A stretch of 64,000 nucleotides of DNA from Actimicrobium sp035984655 (GTDB lineage Bacteria; Pseudomonadota; Gammaproteobacteria; Burkholderiales; Burkholderiaceae_D). The position numbers were made by a program, and so were the translations under genes. The notes under the pieces are model-generated. The model was not told where the DNA came from and searched no databases. It saw nothing but the letters and a program-made list of their open reading frames with translations. Shown here piece by piece: positions 42,121 through 52,182 of this stretch; the first letter of the stretch is position 1; each line of letters opens with the position of its first letter. The stretch covers positions 29,802 through 93,801 of the forward strand of contig NZ_JAXCHT010000017.1 of assembly GCF_035984655.1 (NCBI RefSeq), read 5' to 3'.

Positions 42121-42357
42121 TCACTCTGCTTCGGCTTCAAGATTCAGATTCACGGCACGGGCTGGAACAACGGTGGAGATTGCATGCTTGTAGACCATCT
42201 GGGTGACGGTATTGCGCAGCAGGACGACGTATTGATCAAACGATTCGATATGACCTTGAAGCTTGATTCCGTTGACCAGATAGATCGAGACGGGAACATG
42301 CTCTTTTCTTAAGGCATTCAAAAATGGGTCTTGTAACAATTGCCCTTTGTTGCTCAT
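42121..42357 (-). CDS. hfq: RNA chaperone Hfq
   Basis: A 78-residue Sm-like protein that pairs small RNAs with mRNAs. It has the Sm1 motif (VSIYLVNGIKLQGHIESFD) and the Sm2 motif YKHAISTVVP. The start SNKGQLLQDPFLNALRKE is characteristic of proteobacterial Hfq. The C-terminal tail is short, as in betaproteobacteria. The 247 bases upstream to der (42358-42604) should hold its promoter. Confidence 0.98.
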   Translation of the reverse strand: MSNKGQLLQDPFLNALRKEHVPVSIYLVNGIKLQGHIESFDQYVVLLRNTVTQMVYKHAISTVVPARAVNLNLEAEAE

Positions 42358-42604
42358 GACAGCTCCATTGTGTTGTTGTGATCAGGAGTTGGAGGCAGCT
42401 TGATGATTTTTCAAGGCCTGCGAAACCAATGTTAAACGAATGTAATCCATTTTTGGTTTTGTCGCCATCAGCGTAGCCCGCAATGTCGAACGCCTCAAAT
42501 GGCCTTTGGCTGGAATGCCGGATGTCACAAATTTCTCGATGGGAAAGTTTCCGTAGCCACGGTGCAACACCTTCCCGTCAGACCGGATACCCTGGCACGG
42601 ACGC

Positions 42605-43951
42605 TTATTTTTCATGCCGGGAAAACGGATTTTTTCCCGATCGAAATTCGATACGCAGTGGAGTGCCCACCAACGAAAAAGTTTCCCGAAAATGCTTTTC
42701 GAGAAAGCGTTTGTAGTTGTCGTCGATCGCATCGAGCGAATTGCCGTGAATGACCACGATTGGCGGATTCATGCCACCCTGATGGGCATAGCGCAGCTTC
42801 GGCCGGATCGACCCCTTGCGACGAGGCTGCTGATGCTCCACCGCCTCGATCAGGGCACGCGTGAGTTTCGGTGTCGACAGGTCACTCATCGCTGCGGCGT
42901 AGGCGGAATTGATCGACTTCATCAACTGGTCCACGCCGGTCGCCTTGAGCGCCGAGATGTAATGAAATTTGGCGAACGACAGGAAGTCGAGTTTGCGGTC
43001 GAGATCGATCTTGATCTCGTCGCGCCGACTGCTGGTCAGGCCATCCCACTTGTTGACACCGACCACCAGCGCCCGGCCCGATTCAAGAATAAAGCCGGCA
43101 ATATGCGCATCCTGCTCGGAGATATCCTGTTGCGCATCGAGCAGCAGGAGCACGACGTTGGCTTCTGAAATCGACTGCAGGGTCTTGACCACCGAAAATT
43201 TCTCGATCGCCTCGAAGACCTTGCCGCGACGCCGAATACCGGCGGTGTCGATCAGCGTGTATTGCTGGCCGGCGCGCTCGAACGGAATCTCGATCGAGTC
43301 CCGCGTCGTGCCCGGCATGTCGAAGGCGATGACGCGTTCTTCACCGAGCAGGGTGTTGACCAGGGTCGACTTGCCGACATTCGGGCGACCGACGATGGCG
43401 ATCTTGATGCTCTTGCCAAGATCGGCGACGACTTCTTCTTCCTCGACCGGCTTTTGTCCCAGCGCCAGGTTCAGCGCCTCTTCAACCAGATCCATCACGC
43501 CGTCGCCATGCGCCGCCGAGATCACATACGGGTCCCCCAGGCCAAGCTCATAGAAGTCGGCCGTCACGGCGCTGTAGCGCATGCCCTCGGCCTTGTTCAC
43601 GACCAGCATCACCGAACGGCCGGACTTGCGCAGGAAGTCGGTGATGGTCTTGTCGTGCGGCGTCATGCCCTGGCGGCCATCGACGATGAAGATCACCATG
43701 TCGGCTTCCGCGACGGCCTGGCGGGTCTGCTTGGCCATCTCGTGCATGATGCCCTCCTTGGCGACCGGTTCAAAACCACCGGTGTCGATGACCAGGAAAG
43801 GACGTTCGCCCATGCGCCCCTCGCCATAATGGCGGTCGCGGGTCAGACCAGGCAAGTCGGCGACGAGCGCGTCGCGCGAGCGGGTCATTCTGTTGAATAA
43901 GGTGGATTTGCCGACGTTCGGTCGGCCCACGAGTGCAATTACCGGCTTCAT
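42605..43951 (-). CDS. der: GTPase Der (EngA)
   Basis: This 448-residue GTPase has two G domains in tandem, essential for 50S ribosome assembly. The first begins GRPNVGKSTLFNRMT and the second IAIVGRPNVGKSTLVNTLLG near residue 185, each followed by DT(A/G)G and NK motifs. A KH-like C-terminal domain ends in a basic tail. It follows bamB by 9 bases, the common hisS-yfgM-bamB-der order. Confidence 0.97.
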   Translation of the reverse strand: MKPVIALVGRPNVGKSTLFNRMTRSRDALVADLPGLTRDRHYGEGRMGERPFLVIDTGGFEPVAKEGIMHEMAKQTRQAVAEADMVIFIVDGRQGMTPHDKTITDFLRKSGRSVMLVVNKAEGMRYSAVTADFYELGLGDPYVISAAHGDGVMDLVEEALNLALGQKPVEEEEVVADLGKSIKIAIVGRPNVGKSTLVNTLLGEERVIAFDMPGTTRDSIEIPFERAGQQYTLIDTAGIRRRGKVFEAIEKFSVVKTLQSISEANVVLLLLDAQQDISEQDAHIAGFILESGRALVVGVNKWDGLTSSRRDEIKIDLDRKLDFLSFAKFHYISALKATGVDQLMKSINSAYAAAMSDLSTPKLTRALIEAVEHQQPRRKGSIRPKLRYAHQGGMNPPIVVIHGNSLDAIDDNYKRFLEKHFRETFSLVGTPLRIEFRSGKNPFSRHEK

Positions 43952-43960
43952 TAAATAGTT

Positions 43961-45106
43961 TTACTCGGCCGCCAGCGCGACCAATGCTCCTGCTTGAGTT
44001 TGAAAAATCACGCGGTCGGCGACCACGATCGGTGTCGCCAGAATCGGGCTGCCATCGGTGGCGACACGCGCCATGAAAGCGCCGTCTTCACGCGACAGAA
44101 AATGCACAAAACCCTGACCATCGCCAACGGCGACGGCACGGCCAAACGAGATCGGCGCAGACAGGCGTCGATGCGCCAGTTTGTCGTTACGCCAGACGCT
44201 GGTGCCGCCATCGCGGCCGAACGCGGCCAGCACACCTGCCTCGTTGGCAGCAAAAATGAAACGTTCGTCCGCGCCAATGCCGACATCGCTGGACCATTCC
44301 TTGGACCAGCGCACCGTGCCGCTGGCGGTCTCAAAACAGGCGACGCGTCCCTGGTAGGCGACCGCGCAAATCTCGCGGCCGATCAGCACCGGATTGCCGG
44401 AGGTGTCGGTGACCCGCTCGAGTTCGGTTGCGCCGCGCGGATCGCCAACGGCGACTTCCCACAATGGCGCGCCGTTATTGAGCGTCATGGCCAACAGGCG
44501 ACCACCCGGCATGGCCGCGTAGGCAGCCGTTGACGAGGTCACGATGCCGGGCGCCGAGCGCAGCGTCAGCGCAGGCGTGGTGCGCTGCAGGAACCAGCGT
44601 CGCGTGCCGGTGGCAATGTCGAAGGCACTGATGCGGTTGTCGATGCTGCGCACGATGACCAGTTCGCCAGTCACTGCCGGCGACGACAACACTTCGCTGG
44701 AAGTCTGCGCCTTCCAGAGCAGCTTGCCATCACCGTCAAAGGCCAGCACGCTGCCTTTTTCGCCGGCTACAGCGACGGTTTTTCCATCCGTGCCGACACC
44801 GGCCGTCAATGGCGAACCTGCGTTGATGCGCCAGGCCAGCGCGCCGGAGGTGGCATCAAAGCGCGCGATCGTGCCGTCAGCGGCCGCGGCGAACACGCTG
44901 TTGCCGGCGGCAGCTGGCGCGAACAGGAATGCGCCGGACTTGCCGACCGAAGCGGTCCATGCGGTGCGTACGGCCAGCGTCGACTTGAATTCGACCAGCG
45001 CGGCAGGCGGATTTTTCGGTTCGTCCTTGCTGAACGGATTCAAGGACGAGCATCCGGCGATTGCCACGAGAATCAGGGCGCCTGCGAATTTGACTGCACT
45101 TTGCAT
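43961..45106 (-). CDS. bamB: Outer membrane assembly lipoprotein BamB
   Basis: The 381-residue lipoprotein of the BAM complex folds as an eight-bladed beta-propeller of PQQ-like repeats (for example FAAAADGTIARFDATSGALAW). The signal peptide ends in the lipobox IAGC (Cys at about residue 18), so it is anchored to the outer membrane. I chose ATG 45106 because it gives this lipoprotein signal; the open frame upstream is not conserved-looking. It follows yfgM by 94 bases. Confidence 0.95.
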   Translation of the reverse strand: MQSAVKFAGALILVAIAGCSSLNPFSKDEPKNPPAALVEFKSTLAVRTAWTASVGKSGAFLFAPAAAGNSVFAAAADGTIARFDATSGALAWRINAGSPLTAGVGTDGKTVAVAGEKGSVLAFDGDGKLLWKAQTSSEVLSSPAVTGELVIVRSIDNRISAFDIATGTRRWFLQRTTPALTLRSAPGIVTSSTAAYAAMPGGRLLAMTLNNGAPLWEVAVGDPRGATELERVTDTSGNPVLIGREICAVAYQGRVACFETASGTVRWSKEWSSDVGIGADERFIFAANEAGVLAAFGRDGGTSVWRNDKLAHRRLSAPISFGRAVAVGDGQGFVHFLSREDGAFMARVATDGSPILATPIVVADRVIFQTQAGALVALAAE

Positions 45107-45200
45107 TTTTTTCCTTTTACCGAATGACGCTACGCGCGATGGATGGTCAGGCCTGACCACGCTGCGGCAGACCCGGTTGGCGGGCTGCCTGACAACAGAA

Positions 45201-45848
45201 TCAGCCTGCCGCCTTGACCGCAGCGCCAATGGCATCGAGTTTCAATTGAATCAGTTGACGGCCGGGGTTTTTCTTTTCTGCCTTGTCGAGCGCCAGCTGC
45301 CAGGCGGCGCGCGCTTCCGGCAGTTTGTTCTGTGCCATTAGCAAATCGCCTTTGCGATCAGCCACGTCGACAGCGAATTGCGCCGGGAACTCGCCGGCCA
45401 GCACCTTCAGACCCTCGTCATAGGCTTTTTCGTCGAGCAGAATGCCGGCCAGGCGGATCTTCGCCAGCGCCTTGAATTCCTCGTCGGCGCCCTTGTCGAT
45501 GACCCATTGCAGCTGCGCTTTGGCAGCCTTCATGTCGCCGGCGTCGAATGCCGATTTGGCGGCAACCAGGCCACTCATCTGCGCATAACCGGTGCGAGCG
45601 AAGCGCTCCTGCATGTCGGACGCGGCACGTTGCACCTTGGCGTTGTCCTTGGCCGTGACACCGTTCTGCAATTCGTTATACAGCTGCGACGCCTGCATCG
45701 ACTGGGTGCGCTGATAGTAATTCCAGCCTGACCAGGCTGCATACCCGGCCAGCGCAATCGTCAGGGCCCATGTCACCAGGTTGCCGTATTGCTTCCACCA
45801 GGCCGTGAGGCTGGCCAATTGTTCCTGTTCTGCGTGATCGTATGCCAT
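45201..45848 (-). CDS. yfgM: YfgM-like ancillary SecYEG translocon subunit (TPR)
   Basis: A 215-residue protein with a cytoplasmic start (MAYDHAEQEQLASLTAWWKQ), one membrane helix (LVTWALTIALAGYAAWSGW, about residues 24-43) and a periplasmic TPR domain. In relatives it associates with SecYEG and periplasmic chaperones. ATG 45848 gives the normal start. It lies between hisS (10 bases upstream) and bamB. Confidence 0.92.
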   Translation of the reverse strand: MAYDHAEQEQLASLTAWWKQYGNLVTWALTIALAGYAAWSGWNYYQRTQSMQASQLYNELQNGVTAKDNAKVQRAASDMQERFARTGYAQMSGLVAAKSAFDAGDMKAAKAQLQWVIDKGADEEFKALAKIRLAGILLDEKAYDEGLKVLAGEFPAQFAVDVADRKGDLLMAQNKLPEARAAWQLALDKAEKKNPGRQLIQLKLDAIGAAVKAAG

Positions 45849-45858
45849 GTCGACTCTG

Positions 45859-47211
45859 TTAGTGGTGATAGTGAATGTGTTCGGCGCCATCGTCGTCGCC
45901 GATGATTTGATCGACCAGATAGTCGGCCACGCTGTCAAACGGAACCGATGCCTGACTATGCTGATGGCCCTCGCCCGGTGTTGCACGCAATGCCTTGACG
46001 GTCGCAAGGTCGCCGGCGACCTCGTCTTCGCCGAGGATCACCGCGTAGGCTGCGCCACTGGCGTCGGCCCGTTTCATTTGCGCCTTGAAGCTGCCGCTGG
46101 CGCTGGCCGACGCGCAATGTAGCACAACGTCGAGTCCGGCATCACGCAATCGTTCTGCAACGACCGACGCCTTGAGCTGCGCGGCGGCGCCCTGATGCAC
46201 GACATAGACGTCGCATCGGCTGGCGGCGAACTGTTCGCCGCTGGCTTTCATCAGCTCCAGCAAACGCTCGATCCCCATCGCAAAGCCGCACGATGGCGTT
46301 GGTTTGCCACCGAACATGTCGAACAGCGTGTCATAGCGTCCGCCGGCACACACGGTGCCCTGCGAACCCAGTTGATCGGTGACCCATTCGAACACGGTGC
46401 GGTTGTAGTAATCCATGCCGCGCACCAGGCGCGGATTGATGGTGAACGGCACGTTATTGTGACGCAGGATGGTTTGCACGCCCTCGAAATGCGCCAGTGA
46501 TTCCTCGCCCAGATAGGCCAGCAATTGCGGTGCGGCGTTGACCATGTCCTGCATGGCCGGGTTCTTGGTGTCGAGAATGCGCAGCGGGTTGGTATGCAGG
46601 CGCCGTTTGGCATCCTCGTCAAGGACATCCAGATGCTGTTCGAAATACGCAATCAGATCGGCACGATGGCGCTTGCGCTCGTCGGCGTCGCCAATCGAAT
46701 TGAGCTCCAGCTTGATGTTGTCGAGACCGAGATCGTCCCACATGCGCTGGCACATCATGATCAGTTCGGCATCGATGTCCGGCCCGGTAAAGCCCACCGC
46801 CTCGGCGCCGACCTGATGAAACTGACGATAACGGCCGCGCTGCGGGCGTTCGTGGCGAAACATCGGGCCGCTGTACCAGAGCCGCTTGGGACCTTCATAG
46901 GTCAGATTGTGTTCGATCACGGCGCGCACCACGCCGGCGGTGCTTTCCGGACGCAGCGTAAGCAGGTCGCCGTTCATCGAATCGGCGAACGAGTACATTT
47001 CCTTTTCGACGATATCGGTGACGGCGCCGAGGCCGCGTGCGAACAACGCGGTCGACTCGACGATCGGCGTGCGGATCTGCTGGAAGCCGTAGCTCTTGAG
47101 CACGGCCTGAATCGTGTTTTCAAATAATTCCCACAAGCCGGCATCGGCTGGCAAGACATCGTTCATGCCTTTCACGCCGGCGATTTTTTCTGCTTTTTTA
47201 TTTTCTGACAT
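45859..47211 (-). CDS. hisS: Histidyl-tRNA synthetase
   Basis: This 450-residue class II synthetase charges tRNA-His. It shows KGMNDVLP at the start, the motif 2 region RYRQFHQVGAEAVG, the histidine-specific motif LVRGMDYYNRTVFEW and GGRYD. It ends in the anticodon-binding domain. It is followed by a His/Glu-poor tail with HIHYHH at the very end, an unusual histidine-rich terminus. It follows ispG by 23 bases. Confidence 0.97.
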   Translation of the reverse strand: MSENKKAEKIAGVKGMNDVLPADAGLWELFENTIQAVLKSYGFQQIRTPIVESTALFARGLGAVTDIVEKEMYSFADSMNGDLLTLRPESTAGVVRAVIEHNLTYEGPKRLWYSGPMFRHERPQRGRYRQFHQVGAEAVGFTGPDIDAELIMMCQRMWDDLGLDNIKLELNSIGDADERKRHRADLIAYFEQHLDVLDEDAKRRLHTNPLRILDTKNPAMQDMVNAAPQLLAYLGEESLAHFEGVQTILRHNNVPFTINPRLVRGMDYYNRTVFEWVTDQLGSQGTVCAGGRYDTLFDMFGGKPTPSCGFAMGIERLLELMKASGEQFAASRCDVYVVHQGAAAQLKASVVAERLRDAGLDVVLHCASASASGSFKAQMKRADASGAAYAVILGEDEVAGDLATVKALRATPGEGHQHSQASVPFDSVADYLVDQIIGDDDGAEHIHYHH

Positions 47212-47234
47212 GGTGAACCTGGTGTGCCTCGGCC

Positions 47235-48518
47235 TCAGGCCGGTGCGGTGGTTTTGCCGTAATGGCTTTGAACATAATCCAGCACGATGGCCTGGAATTC
47301 TTCGGAAATGCGGTCGCCGCGCAACGTGACGGTTTTTTCGCCATCGACGAAGACCGGCGCCGCCGGTGTTTCGCCGGTTCCGGGCAGGCTGATGCCGATA
47401 TTGGCATGCTTGGATTCACCAGGGCCGTTGACGATGCAGCCCATCACGGCGACATTCATGGCCTCGACGCCCGGATAGGCGAGTTTCCAGGTCGGCATCT
47501 GATCGCGCAGGTAGGTCTGGATGCTGTCGGCCAGTTCCTGAAAGGTGGTCGAGGTGGTGCGTCCGCAGCCCGGGCAGGCAATCACCATCGGCGTGAATTT
47601 GCGCATGCCCATGGTCTGCAGGATTTCTTGTCCGACAATGACTTCGCGGGTGCGGTCGCCGCCGGGTTCGGGCGTCAGCGAAATGCGGATGGTGTCGCCG
47701 ATGCCTTCCTGCAGCAGCACCGACAGGGCCGCCGTCGAGGCGACGATGCCCTTGCTGCCCATGCCGGCTTCGGTCAGGCCGAGATGCAACGGGTAGTCGC
47801 AGCGCCGGGCCAGTTCGCGATACACCGCGATGAGGTCCTGCACGCCGGAGACCTTGCAGGACAGGATGATCTTGTCGCGCCCCAGACCGAGTTCCTCGGC
47901 CCGCACGGCATTGTCGATGGCCGACGTCACCAGTGCTTCGTACATGACAGCCTGCGCCGCCCATGGTTCGGCGCGCCCGGCATTCTCGTCCATGATGCGG
48001 GCCAGCAGCGCCTGGTCCAGGCTGCCCCAGTTGACCCCGATGCGCACCGGCTTGTCGTACCTGCAGGCGACTTCGATCATCTGCGCGAACTGGGTGTCGC
48101 GCTTGGCGCCCTGTCCGACATTGCCCGGATTGATGCGGTATTTGGACAGCGCGCGGGCGCAGTCGGGATAGGCATTGAGCAGCGTGTGACCGTTGTAATG
48201 GAAATCGCCCACCAGCGGCACATCGATACCCATGCGATCGAGCTGTTCGCGAATCGGTGCGACGGCGGCAGCGGCCTCGGCATTGTTGACCGTGATGCGT
48301 ACCAGCTCCGAACCGGCACGCGCCAGTTCCTTGATCTGGATCGCCGTGCCGATCGCGTCGGCGGTGTCGGTATTGGTCATCGATTGCACCACGATCGGGG
48401 CGTCACCGCCGACCAGCACGGCGCGCTCGCCATGGCGAATTACCACCTGGCGGGCAGTGCGTCGCACGGACGGTCCGGATGCGATCGGCAAACAAACGGG
48501 CATTGGTTTCATGGTCAT
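47235..48518 (-). CDS. ispG: 4-hydroxy-3-methylbut-2-en-1-yl diphosphate synthase
   Basis: The 427-residue iron-sulfur enzyme of the MEP isoprenoid pathway converts MEcPP to HMBPP. It has an N-terminal TIM-barrel (VQSMTNTDTADA, LVRITVNN) and a C-terminal [4Fe-4S] domain with CPGCGRTT and the third cysteine in MGCIVNGPGES. Its start overlaps the rodZ stop by four bases (ATGA), so it is coupled to rodZ. Confidence 0.97.
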   Translation of the reverse strand: MTMKPMPVCLPIASGPSVRRTARQVVIRHGERAVLVGGDAPIVVQSMTNTDTADAIGTAIQIKELARAGSELVRITVNNAEAAAAVAPIREQLDRMGIDVPLVGDFHYNGHTLLNAYPDCARALSKYRINPGNVGQGAKRDTQFAQMIEVACRYDKPVRIGVNWGSLDQALLARIMDENAGRAEPWAAQAVMYEALVTSAIDNAVRAEELGLGRDKIILSCKVSGVQDLIAVYRELARRCDYPLHLGLTEAGMGSKGIVASTAALSVLLQEGIGDTIRISLTPEPGGDRTREVIVGQEILQTMGMRKFTPMVIACPGCGRTTSTTFQELADSIQTYLRDQMPTWKLAYPGVEAMNVAVMGCIVNGPGESKHANIGISLPGTGETPAAPVFVDGEKTVTLRGDRISEEFQAIVLDYVQSHYGKTTAPA

Positions 48519-49486
48519 TTCACACTGATTCGGGCAACGTTGTTCTTTGCGGCGGATTGCAGTGGCAGTGGCTGGCCGCGCAGCGTTGCGTCCACGCCGG
48601 AGGCATTGCCGACCACCAGCGTCACCGGTTCGGAAATGGTGAAGGTCTCGGTGGTGCCGGCGTGATACAGCTTCGATGCGACCGCACTTTTGCCGGTTCC
48701 ACGCACTTCGATCCAGGAATCGGCGCGCAGATTGAGCACCAGCTGGTTATTGTTCGCATCGGCCGTGCTCGCGGCAGCAGGCGTCGACAGGGGTGCGGTC
48801 GGAGTCACCGCCAGCGGCGCTGCCACGGATGGCACTGTCACGGCGGGCGCCGGCACGGCGACCGGACTGACCAGCGGTTTGCGCTCCGGCTCTGGCACCA
48901 CGTCGACGTTTTCCGTGACCGTCGGCGTCGATTCCGTCGCCTGTTCGGCGACCTGCGGACGAATCGACGCAAACACCGACGATGCCTTGGCCAGAGCCGA
49001 CTCCAGATCCGGTGGCAACATGCCAAACCGTTGCGCTGCCACGCCGATGCCGGTGCCGACCACCACCAGCAGCAATACCGAATACCAGCCCGACGAAATG
49101 CGATGGTGATTGCTCGACGTCAGACGCGTATCGGAGAAATGCGCTGGCGCCATGGCGCGCCGTGCCGGCATCGCGTGGCTGGCCGCCACGGCGTCGGCAG
49201 GCATCATGGCCAGCAACGGCACCGGGTCGATTTTCAACAGCTTGGCATAGGCCCGCACAAAGCCGCGCGCACTTGCCGTTCCTGGCAATGCGGCAAGGTT
49301 ATCGTCTTCGATCGCCTGAATCTGGCGCGGGGCGAGATTGAGCTGGTTGGCGACGTCTGCCACCGACCAGCCGCGCGCCTGACGTTCGCGCGACATCTGG
49401 GTACCCGGGGTCATGCTCTGTGGCACGCTATTGTCGGCCGACTCGGTGACAGGCGCCACCGGCGGCATCACGCCATCTTCACTCAT
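48515..49486 (-). CDS. rodZ: RodZ-like cell-shape protein (HTH plus DUF4115)
   Basis: The 323-residue protein has a cytoplasmic Xre-type HTH (about residues 30-95: MSRERQARGWSVADVANQLN, SARGFVRAYAKLL). One membrane helix follows (WYSVLLLVVVGTGIGVA), then a Pro/Ala-rich periplasmic linker and a C-terminal DUF4115 domain (LVLNLRADSWIEVRGTGKSA). RodZ links MreB filaments to the cell-wall elongation machinery. ATG 49486 overlaps the pilW stop by 8 bases. Confidence 0.93.
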   Translation of the reverse strand: MSEDGVMPPVAPVTESADNSVPQSMTPGTQMSRERQARGWSVADVANQLNLAPRQIQAIEDDNLAALPGTASARGFVRAYAKLLKIDPVPLLAMMPADAVAASHAMPARRAMAPAHFSDTRLTSSNHHRISSGWYSVLLLVVVGTGIGVAAQRFGMLPPDLESALAKASSVFASIRPQVAEQATESTPTVTENVDVVPEPERKPLVSPVAVPAPAVTVPSVAAPLAVTPTAPLSTPAAASTADANNNQLVLNLRADSWIEVRGTGKSAVASKLYHAGTTETFTISEPVTLVVGNASGVDATLRGQPLPLQSAAKNNVARISVK

Positions 49487-50291
49487 CAAAAGCCCCGCGC
49501 TGATACGCTGCAAATTCCTGCGAGCCTGGATACCGGCGCCGCAACTGGGTGGCCAGGCTGCTTTCAGCAGCCCGATCGCCCATCTTGTGTTCAATCTTGA
49601 TCGACAGCCAGAGCACTTCGGCGCTGAAGACATCGGCCTTGAGCAGACGGCCTGTATAGAACCTGGCCTGCTCGTATTGACCGCGCCCGTAATGCATTTT
49701 CGCCAGATTGACACCGGCCGACGCATTGTTCGGATCAAACTGGAACGCCTGCCGGAAATACTTCTCGGCGGCGGCCTCGTTGCCCAGCTTCAGGCTGCAC
49801 AATCCGGCGTTGTTGAGGGTCTTGGATGGATACTGATAGCTGGGGCTCTTGAGGGTCGTCTCGAAATACGTGATCGATTCCTGCACGCGCCCGTTCTGGC
49901 AAAGGAACCAGCCGTAGTTGCTGGTGAAATCGGCATTGTTTGGCGCCAGCCGGATGGCACTGAGAAAATTGTCATCGGCCAGCTTGGTTTCGCCCATATC
50001 CATGTAAATCAGCGCGCGCACGCTATACGCATCGGCCAGGTTAGGGTCGGCTTGCAGGGCTTGCTTGAGCTCATCCAGCGCTACCGCCATCTGCCGCTGC
50101 TCGTAGTAACCGATGGCCAGCTCAAGCCGGATCTGGCCGCGGCGCTGCGCGCTGGTTTGATCCGAGGTGGTCGCCAGTTCGGTTTGCGCCCCGGCTAGTG
50201 GCGCAGAAGCGCCCTTGCTTGCACATCCGGACAGCGCTGCGGCCATCAGGCCGGCGCTCAGCATTGCAGCTATTTTCAACACGTATGTCAC
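49479..50291 (-). CDS. pilW: Type IV pilus biogenesis/stability lipoprotein PilW (PilF)
   Basis: The 270-residue lipoprotein has the lipobox LSGC near residue 23 and six TPR repeats (for example IRLELAIGYYEQRQMAVALDEL-type helices). In relatives it is the pilotin needed for secretin PilQ assembly in the outer membrane. Its start overlaps the rlmN stop by four bases. It is called PilF or PilW depending on species. Confidence 0.93.
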   Translation of the reverse strand: MTYVLKIAAMLSAGLMAAALSGCASKGASAPLAGAQTELATTSDQTSAQRRGQIRLELAIGYYEQRQMAVALDELKQALQADPNLADAYSVRALIYMDMGETKLADDNFLSAIRLAPNNADFTSNYGWFLCQNGRVQESITYFETTLKSPSYQYPSKTLNNAGLCSLKLGNEAAAEKYFRQAFQFDPNNASAGVNLAKMHYGRGQYEQARFYTGRLLKADVFSAEVLWLSIKIEHKMGDRAAESSLATQLRRRYPGSQEFAAYQRGAFDE

Positions 50292-51457
50292 GAGGCGATC
50301 TCCACCAGCCGACCGAAGTCCTTGCCGAATTTTTGTTGATACTCCGCCATTTTTTGCATGCGCTCCTGTACCTTGGTCCGATCCTGCACTTCGCCGGCCA
50401 ACTGGCCGCAGGCAGCATCAATATCGTCGCCGCGCGTCTTGCGAATGGTGGTCACGATACCTGCATCCATCAGGATCTGGGCGAATGCCTTGATCTGCGG
50501 ATTATTGGATCGGGTCAAGCCGGATTCGGGAAACGGGTTGAATGGAATCAGGTTGAATTTGCACGGCACCGGCTCGGCCCCGTGGCGCACCAGTGCCACC
50601 AGTTCGCGGGCATGCTGCTCGGTGTCGTTGACGCCATCAAGCATGCAATATTCGAAAGTGACAAAATCACGCGGCGCGTACGGCAGATAGCGCAGGCATG
50701 CCGCCATCAATTCCTTGAGCGGATACTTCTTGTTGAGCGGCACCAGGCTGTCGCGCAATGCGTCGTTGGAGGCGTGCAGCGAGACCGCCAGCGCCACCGC
50801 GCAATCCTGCCCCAGCTTGTCGATCATCGGCACGACGCCTGACGTCGACAGCGTGACGCGGCGGCGCGACAGTCCATACGCATTGTCATCCAGCATGAGC
50901 TTGAGGGCGGTGACTGTCGGCTCGTAATTGAGCAGCGGCTCACCCATGCCCATCATGACGACGTTGGTAATCTGGCGTTCGCCTTTCGGGCCGGGTTCGA
51001 TGCCTTTGGTCTTGCGCAATTCGAATTCGGCCATCCACAGCTGGCCGATGATTTCACCGACCGTCAGGTTACGATTGAATCCTTGCTTGCCGGTGGAACA
51101 GAACCGGCAATTGACTGCGCAGCCCGCCTGCGTCGAAATGCACAGCGTGCCACGATTTTCTTCCGGAATGAACACGGCTTCGACTGCATTGCCCTGGCCG
51201 ACATCGAGCAGCCATTTGCGCGTGCCGTCGGTCGAGGTATGGTCGCTTATCACGGCAGGTGATGCCACCACTGCACGCGTTGACAGCTTGTCGCGCAACG
51301 ACTTGGCCAGATCGGTCATGGCAGAAAAATCGCTGGCGCCGAATTGGTGGATCCAGCGTTGTAATTGTTTGGCGCGAAACGGCTTCTCACCCAGTTCACC
51401 GCAATATGCGATCAACTGCGCAGGATCGAGGTCCAGCAAATTGGTGAGTGCCATCAT
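50288..51457 (-). CDS. rlmN: Dual-specificity 23S rRNA/tRNA (adenine-C2)-methyltransferase
   Basis: This 389-residue radical SAM enzyme methylates A2503 of 23S rRNA and A37 of some tRNAs. The cluster motif is AGCAVNCRFCSTG (CxxxCxxC form), followed by MGMGEPLLNY. The C-terminal cysteine of the mechanism lies in GDDIDAACGQL. I chose ATG 51457 (MMALTNLLDLDP), though ATG 51454 is equally plausible; the extension to 51487 is not family-like. Confidence 0.97.
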   Translation of the reverse strand: MMALTNLLDLDPAQLIAYCGELGEKPFRAKQLQRWIHQFGASDFSAMTDLAKSLRDKLSTRAVVASPAVISDHTSTDGTRKWLLDVGQGNAVEAVFIPEENRGTLCISTQAGCAVNCRFCSTGKQGFNRNLTVGEIIGQLWMAEFELRKTKGIEPGPKGERQITNVVMMGMGEPLLNYEPTVTALKLMLDDNAYGLSRRRVTLSTSGVVPMIDKLGQDCAVALAVSLHASNDALRDSLVPLNKKYPLKELMAACLRYLPYAPRDFVTFEYCMLDGVNDTEQHARELVALVRHGAEPVPCKFNLIPFNPFPESGLTRSNNPQIKAFAQILMDAGIVTTIRKTRGDDIDAACGQLAGEVQDRTKVQERMQKMAEYQQKFGKDFGRLVEIAS

Positions 51458-51524
51458 TAGCCTTGCGGTGTTATCGCCGGTCTGCACGCGCCATCATGGC
51501 AGCGTGCCGACTGGCACTGTTCTA

Positions 51525-51950
51525 TTATCGGGAATACACGTTCAGCGCAGCGAAGAAATACGCGATTTCGACCAGTGCGGTTTCAGTCGCATCCGAGCCA
51601 TGAACTGCATTGGCATCGATCGAATCAGCGAAATCGGCGCGAATCGTGCCCTTGTCAGCTTTCTTCGGATCGGTGGCGCCGAGCAGGTCACGATGCTTGG
51701 CAACGGCGTTTTCGCCTTCCAGGACTTGCACGACAACAGGACCGGAGATCATGAAATCAACCAGATCCTTGAAAAACGGACGCGCAGCATGCACGGCGTA
51801 GAAACCTTCGGCCTCGGCACGGGACAAATGCATCATGCGGGAAGCAATGATTTTCAGACCGGCATTTTCAAAACGGGTGTAAATTTGACCAATGACGTTT
51901 TTTGCAACTGCGTCTGGCTTGATAATTGACAAGGTGCGTTCGGTTGCCAT
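51525..51950 (-). CDS. ndk: Nucleoside diphosphate kinase
   Basis: A 141-residue enzyme that moves the gamma-phosphate between nucleoside triphosphates and diphosphates. The active-site histidine is His117 in NAVHGSDA, and the start ERTLSIIKPDAV is invariant in the family. I chose ATG 51950. It is the first gene of the leftward ndk-rlmN-pilW-rodZ-ispG-hisS series, with 67 bases to rlmN. Confidence 0.98.
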   Translation of the reverse strand: MATERTLSIIKPDAVAKNVIGQIYTRFENAGLKIIASRMMHLSRAEAEGFYAVHAARPFFKDLVDFMISGPVVVQVLEGENAVAKHRDLLGATDPKKADKGTIRADFADSIDANAVHGSDATETALVEIAYFFAALNVYSR

Positions 51951-52182
51951 ATGTAAAAACTCCAATAAAATGAAAGGGTTAAGTGGGAATATTGATAATC
52001 CGATGAACCTTTGATTTTAGCATGAAAGACCCCAAATAAGACCACTGACGGTTGCACTACAGCAGTCAGGGAGTCTAATGTCGGTCGGCACGGCGTTGAC
52101 GCGGCAGATTATTCGGCCCGCATGCGGTAACCTGACCGTGTTGTTGCACAAATCATCACATTGCATTTTTTACGGAGGCACC